Translations under genes and position numbers: made by a program
NCBI GenBank assembly: GCA_004524385.1
Contig: SDNM01000072.1
Coordinates: forward strand, 1-7,365
Direction of reading: 5' to 3'
DNA: 7,365 nucleotides
Source: Promethearchaeota archaeon
GTDB taxonomy: Archaea; Asgardarchaeota; Lokiarchaeia; Sigyniarchaeales; SOKP01
The notes under the pieces: model-generated
Seen by the model: the letters and a program-made list of their open reading frames with translations, nothing else
Databases searched by the model: none
What the model was told of the DNA's origin: nothing
Shown: in pieces, positions 1-4,529 of the stretch
Layout of the letters: each line of letters starts with the position of its first letter
How positions within the stretch are numbered: the first letter of the stretch is position 1

Positions 1-2
1 AA

Positions 3-68
3 ACGAGAGGAGATGTTTCTTTATCTATGCAAATTAACAGGCTAAATCAAAATTTGAAAAAGGAATAA
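3..68 (+). CDS. Possible 3' tail of an upstream gene (partial)
   Basis: An open frame enters from the left edge and ends at TAA 66-68. It encodes 21 residues that begin TRGDVSLSMQ and end in a polar, lysine-rich helix-like tail. The composition looks like an ordinary protein C-terminus, and the frame stops just before the TATA-like element that precedes ribL. The other two forward frames also run open from the edge, but stop sooner (about position 35 and 43-45). Twenty-one codons are too few to identify a family. The call rests on residue composition and position only. Confidence 0.3.
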   Translation, partial: TRGDVSLSMQINRLNQNLKKE

Positions 69-70
69 AA

Positions 71-79
71 TATATAATA
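71..79 (+). promoter_or_regulatory. TATA-like promoter element upstream of ribL
   Basis: TATATAATA lies inside an A/T run just after the upstream stop codon. An archaeal TATA box usually sits about 25 nt upstream of the transcription start, which would place that start near position 100. That is downstream of the ATG at 91 but upstream of the ATG at 110 and the AUA at 125, which matters for the ribL start problem. The region is so A/T-rich that a chance match is possible. Confidence 0.4.
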
Positions 80-118
80 ATTTTGATTAAATGATTGAAA
101 AAATTAAATATGAGCTGA

Positions 119-568
119 TATAAAATACCTAAAAAAGTTCTAATCGCAGGTACATTTGATATTTTACATCCCGGTCACATTTTTTTGATAAATGAAGCTG
201 CCAAATTAGGAGATGTCTATGTTATTGTCGCTACAGATAAAAATAGAGAATTATATTCAGGAGAAGCTCCAATCGTTCCAGAACAGCAAAGATTAGAATT
301 GATGAAATCCCTTAAAAACGTTAAAGACGTAAAATTAGGAAGGCACGATAACGATACTCTTAAGATTGTGGCAGAAATAAAGCCTGATATAATTCTTTTA
401 GGCCCAGACCAAAAATTTAGCGTAGAAAAGCTACAAAAAGCTCTTAAAATGAAAGGTTTAAATCATATTGAAGTAAAAAGGTTAGAAAAGTTTTATGATA
501 AGTTCAAATTGCATAGTTCTAGTCTAATTAAAAAAAAAATTATTGAAAATTCTAAAAAAAGTCATTGA
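119..568 (+). CDS. ribL: FAD synthase (FMN adenylyltransferase), archaeal RibL type; start unresolved
   Basis: Transfers AMP from ATP to FMN to make FAD, in the cytoplasm. The frame encodes KKVLIAGTFDILHPGH: the GTFD strand (149-160) and the HxGH nucleotidyltransferase motif HPGH (167-178). Next come LGPDQ (398-412) and a C-terminal HSS (512-520), which matches the HSS end I recall for Methanocaldococcus jannaschii RibL. The cysteine that I recall just before HSS in that protein is absent here. The stop is TGA 566-568. The start is odd: the only standard start codon in the clear frame is TTG 185, which would remove the catalytic HPGH. In-frame ATG 110 is cut off by TGA 116-118. The left edge given is the first codon after that TGA. 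Possible real starts are AUA 125, a +1 shift from ATG 91, or a sequence error. The gene is followed 15 nt later by the riboflavin kinase gene, the preceding pathway step, so an operon is likely. Family call is strong; N-terminus is not. Confidence 0.87.
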   Translation, partial: YKIPKKVLIAGTFDILHPGHIFLINEAAKLGDVYVIVATDKNRELYSGEAPIVPEQQRLELMKSLKNVKDVKLGRHDNDTLKIVAEIKPDIILLGPDQKFSVEKLQKALKMKGLNHIEVKRLEKFYDKFKLHSSSLIKKKIIENSKKSH

Positions 569-573
569 TAATA

Positions 574-580
574 AGGTGAT
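574..580 (+). promoter_or_regulatory. Shine-Dalgarno site of the riboflavin kinase gene
   Basis: AGGTGAT lies 3 nt before the ATG at 584 and is an exact complement of part of the archaeal 16S rRNA 3' end (AUCACCU). It fixes the start at 584 and supports translation from a shared ribL transcript, because it sits in the short gap right after the ribL stop. Confidence 0.75.
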
Positions 581-583
581 ATT

Positions 584-1300
584 ATGTCAAAAAAAGAGAA
601 TATTAATCCAGATAATTACGCAAATTGGTTTACACTATATCATCTTTGCCAACAAATAGGAAATCAAAAATCTATCCATATTAGCAGTGTTGAACTTGGT
701 GAAATTATCGGAATCAGTCAACAAACCGCATCTAGACGAATTCAAGATTTAGAAAAATTAGGATGGATTGAAAGAAAAATTAACGGAAAGACTCAAACTA
801 TAAGAATTCCAAAGAAGGGCGCTGATATAATGCTGAAAGTCTATAAAACTCTAAAAAAAATTCTCGAGAGCATCTTAATAGTGGGCGAAGTTACAGAAGG
901 TATTGGAGAAGGTGGTTATTATGTTGCAATTAAGGGATATTACAATCAATTTCAAGAGACACTAAAATTCTTACCTTTTATTGGAACTTTAAATTTAGAG
1001 ATGAGCGATCTTAATATCTCACTCTTAAGAGAAAATTTATCAAATAGTGTTCCAATTATAATTGATGGATTTAAAGATGAAAATTCAGGAAGGACTTATG
1101 GTAATGTGTATTGTTATAATTGCTTTATTTCAAGATTAGACGATAGGAAAAATAAAATCAAAGCTGCTATATTAGACATCGAAAGAACGCATCATAAGAA
1201 AAATACAATAGAGATATTAGCTAAACCGTATTTGCGCGATGAGCTGAGTTTAAAAGACGGGGATAAAGTAATAATTGAATTAAATAAAAATAAAGATTAA
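584..1300 (+). CDS. ribK: CTP-dependent riboflavin kinase with N-terminal winged-helix domain (RbkR type)
   Basis: Phosphorylates riboflavin to FMN using CTP rather than ATP, as archaeal DUF120/RibK enzymes do. Residues about 12-80 form a MarR-like helix-turn-helix (SQQTASRRIQDLEKLGWIER) and about 98-236 the kinase domain. Kinase landmarks: GIGEGGYY (106-113), the GTLN motif (134-137), ERTHH (200-204) and LRDELSLKDGD (217-227) near the end. The fused two-domain form is known in archaea as RbkR, which both makes FMN and controls riboflavin biosynthesis/transport genes; the regulatory role here is inferred from the architecture. The length of 238 residues fits the two-domain form, since single-domain RibK is about 135 residues. 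The start is fixed by AGGTGAT upstream. It sits directly downstream of ribL, so the pair gives riboflavin to FMN to FAD. The stop is only 7 nt from the stop of the convergent gene. Confidence 0.93.
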   Translation: MSKKENINPDNYANWFTLYHLCQQIGNQKSIHISSVELGEIIGISQQTASRRIQDLEKLGWIERKINGKTQTIRIPKKGADIMLKVYKTLKKILESILIVGEVTEGIGEGGYYVAIKGYYNQFQETLKFLPFIGTLNLEMSDLNISLLRENLSNSVPIIIDGFKDENSGRTYGNVYCYNCFISRLDDRKNKIKAAILDIERTHHKKNTIEILAKPYLRDELSLKDGDKVIIELNKNKD

Positions 1301-1307
1301 GCATTCT

Positions 1308-1535
1308 TTAAGAAATACGCCTATAAAAGAAGTACAAAGCATATAACGCAGCGAGAATTGCGACTAATATTCTTATTTTTGTTAAACGGATTCGATTCTT
1401 TTTATTTTTAACATCTATATTAAGCATATCCGAATTATGAGTTGCTTTGCATTCAGTACAAATAAAAGTTTGCGTTATCTCGTTGAATGTAATATTACCG
1501 CCACAAAGATAACATTTTGGACCTTTTTTTTTCAT
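1308..1535 (-). CDS. Small zinc-ribbon protein with C-terminal membrane anchor
   Basis: A 75-residue protein. Residues 8-11 (CYLC) and 26-29 (CTEC) form two CxxC knuckles 14 residues apart, the spacing of a zinc ribbon, and the CGG after the first knuckle is typical of that fold. A lysine/arginine-rich stretch (44-53) precedes one hydrophobic helix (about 55-70), and the protein ends FYRRIS. This predicts a tail-anchored protein with the zinc ribbon in the cytoplasm. I do not recognise a specific family; zinc ribbons of this kind often mediate protein or nucleic-acid contacts. The start is ATG 1535 in a K-rich context (MKKKGPKC), with a TATA-like element 31-40 nt upstream and no clear Shine-Dalgarno. 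It is convergent with the riboflavin kinase gene. The next gene upstream on the same strand begins at 2271 and ends 91 nt before this one starts, so co-transcription is possible but not shown. Confidence 0.72.
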   Translation of the reverse strand: MKKKGPKCYLCGGNITFNEITQTFICTECKATHNSDMLNIDVKNKKNRIRLTKIRILVAILAALYALYFFYRRIS

Positions 1536-1565
1536 TTATTTAACTTTTTTACGACTTTTTACTAA

Positions 1566-1575
1566 TTAATATAAG
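1566..1575 (-). promoter_or_regulatory. TATA-like element for the zinc-ribbon gene
   Basis: On the minus strand this reads CTTATATTAA. It lies 31-40 nt upstream of the ATG at 1535, the right range for an archaeal TATA box with a short leader. The support is weak because the whole gap (1536-1626) is A/T-rich. Confidence 0.3.
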
Positions 1576-1626
1576 AATTATAATAATCTATATTTTTTGA
1601 ATTAAATACTTAGAATCAATGATCCT

Positions 1627-2271
1627 TTAACTTTTTTGAATGCTTTTTAGTTTATATCTTTCATTTTCTTTTATTAAAAAAGAAAGTTTGTGAAACCTGA
1701 ATATTCCTGTACCAATTACAAGCCACATTAATATAAATAGAAAAACATTAAAAAATCCGTAAAAAAAAGCAATTATCGAGGTGATCATTAAGTATAACAA
1801 TCGTTCTGAACGAGCCATTAGTCCCACATCGAAATCACCTTTATAAAAATTCTCTGCTCTTGAGCGAGTATAACTTATCATGATACTAGCTAAAAAACTT
1901 ATAAAAATAATAAACTTCATGTCAATTAAATTCCAAAGTAACTGATCCCAACAAAAAATAAAGAGTCCAAGAAAAATAATAAACTCTGAGAATCGATCCA
2001 TAATAGAATCGAAAAATCCTCCAAATTTAGTTGATTTATTTGTTAATCGGGCTATAGCTCCGTCTACTCCATCCATTATACCAGTTATAAATATGAAAAT
2101 TGCAAAATAGAGAAGATTATAAAAAAAAACTAGTGAAATAAAGCTGAATATTGCAAAAATAAGCATTAAAATGGTTGCAACGTTAGGTGTAACGCCTATT
2201 TTGCTTAAACCTTTCGCTATTAGATTAACTAATGGTCGAAATATATATCGTACACGTAATTTCGAAGGCAT
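1627..2271 (-). CDS. CDP-alcohol phosphatidyltransferase, probable archaetidylinositol phosphate synthase
   Basis: An integral membrane lipid-headgroup enzyme of 214 residues. The full family signature is present with exact spacing: D67xxD70G71xxA74R75, eight residues, G84xxxD88xxxD92, whose aspartates bind the catalytic metals. About six membrane helices are visible, at roughly 32-50, 52-66, 96-116, 119-134, 157-174 and 175-193. SYTRSRAE (133-140) and GLMARSER (150-157) resemble the subgroup that transfers inositol 1-phosphate to CDP-archaeol, giving archaetidylinositol phosphate. That subgroup call is from memory of the family; glycerol- or serine-transferring relatives remain possible. The N-terminus (PLVNLIAKGLSKIGVTPNVAT) is the usual amphipathic entry of the family, so ATG 2271 is well supported. 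No Shine-Dalgarno is visible. It is divergent from the gene at 2372, with 100 bp between them. Family call is very strong, substrate moderate. Confidence 0.9.
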   Translation of the reverse strand: MPSKLRVRYIFRPLVNLIAKGLSKIGVTPNVATILMLIFAIFSFISLVFFYNLLYFAIFIFITGIMDGVDGAIARLTNKSTKFGGFFDSIMDRFSEFIIFLGLFIFCWDQLLWNLIDMKFIIFISFLASIMISYTRSRAENFYKGDFDVGLMARSERLLYLMITSIIAFFYGFFNVFLFILMWLVIGTGIFRFHKLSFLIKENERYKLKSIQKS

Positions 2272-2328
2272 TTCGTATGCTATTATGATTTAAATTATAA
2301 TTTACTTTAAATTTTAATTATGATGATT

Positions 2329-2338
2329 CTTTTAAATA
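2329..2338 (+). promoter_or_regulatory. TATA box for the small basic-tail gene
   Basis: CTTTTAAATA is close to the archaeal TATA consensus and ends 33 nt before the ATG at 2372. The predicted transcription start near 2360 would leave a leader of about 10 nt, which agrees with the lack of a Shine-Dalgarno before this gene. Confidence 0.45.
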
Positions 2339-2371
2339 AATAATTAAAACAAATATCTGAGAATACTTACG

Positions 2372-2677
2372 ATGAAATTGAGATTAGTATTAAAAACAAG
2401 AACGAAGAAAAATAAAGAAGTGTGTATGAAGTTCAATATTGCCCCAAGTAAACATTTGGGTTTTATAAATTTTGTAAATCTGGCACTCAATCAAGATCAA
2501 TCAGTTATCCTATCTTTTGAAAAAGTCTCAAAATCCAGTGAAAAAGAAGAAAGTAAAATAGTCGGAGAATTTAAATTTACAGGAAAGGATGATGTTGGAT
2601 TAATGCAATTAGAAGAAGAAGTCCAAGAGGCAGAACAAAGAAGAAAGAAGCAACAACAGAGAAGAAAACATAAATAA
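2372..2677 (+). CDS. Unrecognised small protein with a strongly basic C-terminal helix
   Basis: A 101-residue protein that I do not recognise. Residues 1-70 look like a small beta-rich domain: MKLRLVLKTR as a first strand, then FNIAPSKHLGFINFVNLAL with a helix, SVILSFEKV and KIVGEFKFT as further strands. Residues about 76-101 form one charged helix: acidic first (LEEEVQEAE), then almost purely basic and glutamine-rich (RRKKQQQRRKHK). Such a tail suggests binding to RNA, DNA or acidic lipids, but that is inference from charge alone. A second ATG lies 18 codons in, before KFNIAP; the upstream start is preferred because it fits the TATA element. Both flanking genes encode membrane proteins on the minus strand, and this gene appears to be a single transcription unit ending in a T-rich terminator. 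Confidence 0.68.
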   Translation: MKLRLVLKTRTKKNKEVCMKFNIAPSKHLGFINFVNLALNQDQSVILSFEKVSKSSEKEESKIVGEFKFTGKDDVGLMQLEEEVQEAEQRRKKQQQRRKHK

Positions 2678-2687
2678 AATTTATAGA

Positions 2688-2710
2688 GTTGTTTCTCCCT
2701 ATTTTTTATT
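2688..2710 (+). terminator. T-rich terminator of the small basic-tail gene
   Basis: The sequence just past the stop codon contains TTTCTCCC followed by A and six Ts (2702-2707), then ATTATT. Archaeal RNA polymerase terminates at T-runs without needing a hairpin. The site lies 11 nt after the stop, in a convergent gap. Confidence 0.45.
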
Positions 2711-2742
2711 ATTAAAAAGAAAAATTATTAAATAAAAACTTC
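2711..2742 (-). terminator. T-rich terminator of the five-helix membrane gene
   Basis: Read on the minus strand this contains three T5 tracts in about 30 nt, 28-59 nt after the stop codon at 2770. Together with the plus-strand T-run at 2702-2707 it makes the convergent gap a bidirectional terminator. Confidence 0.4.
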
Positions 2743-2758
2743 TAATTTAATTAAAATC

Positions 2759-2776
2759 GGTCTGAGATTTCAGATC
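2759..2776. other. Short hairpin spanning a stop codon
   Basis: GGTCTGA and TCAGATC flank a four-base GATT loop, giving seven paired positions with one G-U wobble. The right arm contains the stop codon (TCA on this strand) of the membrane-protein gene. On the minus strand the hairpin is followed by T-rich sequence, so it may help termination or protect the transcript end. A chance palindrome of this size is possible. Confidence 0.3.
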
Positions 2777-3429
2777 GACTCTTCCGCATCCTTTAATTTT
2801 AATAACAATAAATAACCTATTACATTTAATAAAAGTCCAACAATTGAAAGATAAAATGTTAGAAAAAATATTGCACCAAGTTGACATACAAAAGCTCCTT
2901 TTTTTGCACTCTCTCCAATATTTCCGGAAAACTTTACCATCTTAGCGTCGAAAAAATTTTTCAACCGCCCCCACGCTATAATATTAAATACACCACCACC
3001 AATCAACATTATCAGTCCAATAAGTATTATTATTCCCCAAGTAATATATACTGCTATTGCTCCAGGCGTTCCAGCACCTCCGCTTGTTGCTCTATCTTCA
3101 ATTATATTAAATCCTATGGGATAAAGAATACCGAGCCAATGTACGCTTAAAGTTATCAAAACTGAACCTATAACTATATAAGTGCGAAAAGTAAGTAGAT
3201 TTTCGTTGTTTAGAGTGCTTCCAGCTTTACCGACTATCCTTGCTCCTACTATAATCAATGCTAATATTCCAATTTGTAAAACGAAACTAATATTTAAAAC
3301 CAATCGAAGAAGATATAGAGAAAGAGTTCCAATTATACTGATGACAACAAAAACTAAATATAATATCGCTAATATTGGGCATAATAAACCGAATTTAGCT
3401 AAAATTTTATTTGCATCAGTATTTGACAA
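2770..3429 (-). CDS. Unrecognised membrane protein with about five transmembrane helices
   Basis: A 219-residue, very hydrophobic protein. Predicted helices by eye are at about 14-36, 42-64, 83-107, 124-152 and 183-211. A glycine-rich loop, TSGGAGTPGA (115-124), precedes helix 4, and a polar loop, WGRLKNFFDAKMVKFSGN (153-170), lies between helices 4 and 5. No catalytic motif or transporter signature is visible and I do not recognise the family. The start is TTG 3429: the frame has no ATG or GTG between its upstream stop (3457-3459) and there, and GTGAT six bases before it matches the archaeal anti-Shine-Dalgarno. The nearest ATG upstream (3441) is in another frame and runs into TGA at once. 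The gene lies 82 nt downstream of the longin/winged-helix gene on the same strand, with no minus-strand T-run between them, so co-transcription is plausible. Confidence 0.75.
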   Translation of the reverse strand: MSNTDANKILAKFGLLCPILAILYLVFVVISIIGTLSLYLLRLVLNISFVLQIGILALIIVGARIVGKAGSTLNNENLLTFRTYIVIGSVLITLSVHWLGILYPIGFNIIEDRATSGGAGTPGAIAVYITWGIIILIGLIMLIGGGVFNIIAWGRLKNFFDAKMVKFSGNIGESAKKGAFVCQLGAIFFLTFYLSIVGLLLNVIGYLLLLKLKDAEESI

Positions 3430-3435
3430 TTTATA

Positions 3436-3440
3436 ATCAC
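3436..3440 (-). promoter_or_regulatory. Shine-Dalgarno site deciding a TTG start
   Basis: On the minus strand this reads GTGAT, followed by six bases and then TTG at 3429. GTGAT is complementary to AUCAC in the archaeal 16S 3' end. It is the main reason to accept the TTG as the start of the membrane-protein gene. Confidence 0.5.
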
Positions 3441-3511
3441 ATTTTTTTTTAACAATTTATATGAGTTAGTTATTATTAATCATTTGAATTTATAAATATT
3501 CTTCATTTAGA

Positions 3512-4279
3512 TTATTTTTCCCAAATAAAACCAAGCTTAATTAAGTTTTTGCAGATGTTATACACATTTTTGGGAGTAGCATCTAATTCTTTAGCAATTT
3601 GTATAATGGACTTTTTTCCATCGATATAATTGTATATTTTTTGAGAAATTTCCCCCGTTAGATAATATTTAGGATTAGTTGACTTCGTAAGTTTAAAAAC
3701 GGGAACAAAATTATAAAATTCTGGAACTTTTTCCTCTTTATCTTCTTCAATTATTAAATCTGGTGAATTTTCAGACTCGGAAATAACGTTATCATCTTCA
3801 ATTTTTTCTTTTACATTATTAAAAAGCATAACTACTTTTTCTTTAAATTTTACTTCAGATTCTAATTTCTCATCATCAACAAATTGTTCAATTATCTCCT
3901 CAAACGATTTAAACGTGTCAGTTCTTCCAGACCATTTCGTTATTTGATCAATATTATATTTTTTTAAAAAAGTATTGGAAATTTTTCTCAAATAACGTTG
4001 AACATTTACACCTTTCGATTTCTCGTCAAATGAAGCCAAATAAACCAAGTTAGGAATACTTTGATCTCTCAAAAACGATAATTTAGAATCACTATTGGAA
4101 AGCTTTAATTCACTTATTGAACCTAAATTATCAAATTGGTCTGAGAATGAATTTAACGCAGAAAAAAAGCCAGAAATCATAATAAGATCGTCAGTTTTAG
4201 AAAATAACTTTTCAGAATTTGAGAAGTTCTTAGATAACAATGGAATACCGTCTTTAATAATTACTATATCTCTTATCAT
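3512..4279 (-). CDS. Longin-like domain plus C-terminal winged helix protein
   Basis: A 255-residue protein in three parts. Residues about 1-110 look like a longin/roadblock-type alpha-beta domain: strand RDIVIIKDGIPLLSKNF, helix LIMISGFFSALNSFSDQF, strands GSISELKLS and KLSFLRD then NLVYLASF, and a final helix 90-107. This is the pattern of longin-like domains common in Asgard proteins. Residues about 120-190 are an acidic, mostly helical linker. Residues 206-255 form a winged helix (LTGEISQKIYNYIDGKKSII onward, ending KLGFIWEK). It resembles the winged helix I recall after the longin domain of human NPRL2 (QQILPYIDGFRHIQKIS). No DNA-binding basic surface is obvious, so a protein-interaction role is as likely as DNA binding. 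It is divergent from a longin-like/GTPase fusion, which suggests a functional pair. No GTPase, kinase or membrane segment is present. The fold assignment is by eye. Confidence 0.72.
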   Translation of the reverse strand: MIRDIVIIKDGIPLLSKNFSNSEKLFSKTDDLIMISGFFSALNSFSDQFDNLGSISELKLSNSDSKLSFLRDQSIPNLVYLASFDEKSKGVNVQRYLRKISNTFLKKYNIDQITKWSGRTDTFKSFEEIIEQFVDDEKLESEVKFKEKVVMLFNNVKEKIEDDNVISESENSPDLIIEEDKEEKVPEFYNFVPVFKLTKSTNPKYYLTGEISQKIYNYIDGKKSIIQIAKELDATPKNVYNICKNLIKLGFIWEK

Positions 4280-4335
4280 CCAGATCAGGACATAATCTTA
4301 AAAAAAATTAATGTTCTATTAAGTCAATATTATCA

Positions 4336-4345
4336 AGATATATAG
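4336..4345 (-). promoter_or_regulatory. TATA-like element for the longin/winged-helix gene
   Basis: On the minus strand this reads CTATATATCT, with a transcription start expected near 4313 and thus a leader of about 35 nt before the ATG at 4279. It is the most TATA-like minus-strand sequence in this gap. Confidence 0.4.
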
Positions 4346-4356
4346 AAAAAAAAATA

Positions 4357-4389
4357 AGTGTAATATCAGTGTAATATTCTTTATACACT
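4357..4389. repeat. Three AGTGTA half-sites (one tandem pair, one inverted)
   Basis: AGTGTAATAT occurs at 4357-4366 and again at 4368-4377, so the repeat phase is 11 bp, one turn of the helix. TACACT at 4384-4389 is the reverse complement of AGTGTA and pairs with the second copy around a 10-bp spacer. The spacing suggests an operator for a dimeric or oligomeric regulator, placed next to the minus-strand TATA-like element. This is inference; no regulator is known for the site. Confidence 0.45.
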
Positions 4390-4529
4390 AAAAATTAAAA
4401 TTGCTTTTCAAAAAGAATTAAAGTTAAAAATGAAAAATTTTTCTGTTTCAGATAATTTTTTATGTTAATATTATTATTAAAAATGAGAACCTCAAGTTTC
4501 ATAGATCATAATTTAATAACAGAGTTAAA

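Larger units (their letters stand above)
4280..4529. promoter_or_regulatory. Divergent promoter region between the two longin-like genes
   Basis: A 250-bp, strongly A/T-rich gap with no credible coding frame. It must hold promoters for both flanking genes. The minus-strand gene has a good TATA-like element (4336-4345). For the plus-strand gene the best candidate is TTATTAAAAA (4474-4483), which would give a leader of about 25 nt. Neither gene has a clear Shine-Dalgarno, which fits short-leader or leaderless transcripts. The central part holds repeated AGTGTA half-sites. Confidence 0.6.

Noticed and set aside
110..118. TGA at 116 as a selenocysteine codon in ribL
   Set aside because: Some Asgard archaea use selenocysteine, but a selenocysteine at residue 3 of an FAD synthase, outside the fold, has no known role, and no SECIS-like stem was seen. 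A start-codon or sequence problem is simpler.
185..568. ribL starting at TTG 185
   Set aside because: This start removes the GTFD and HPGH nucleotidyltransferase motifs, which are encoded in the same open frame just upstream. The true protein must begin earlier.
2881..3436. Two plus-strand open frames opposite the five-helix membrane gene
   Set aside because: Their translations are rich in S, Y, N and T with no domain pattern, as expected for the complement of hydrophobic codons. The minus-strand frame is the coherent one.
4095..4295. Plus-strand open frame opposite the start of the longin/winged-helix gene
   Set aside because: It lies wholly antisense to a better-supported gene apart from its last few codons, and has no recognisable domain or ribosome site.
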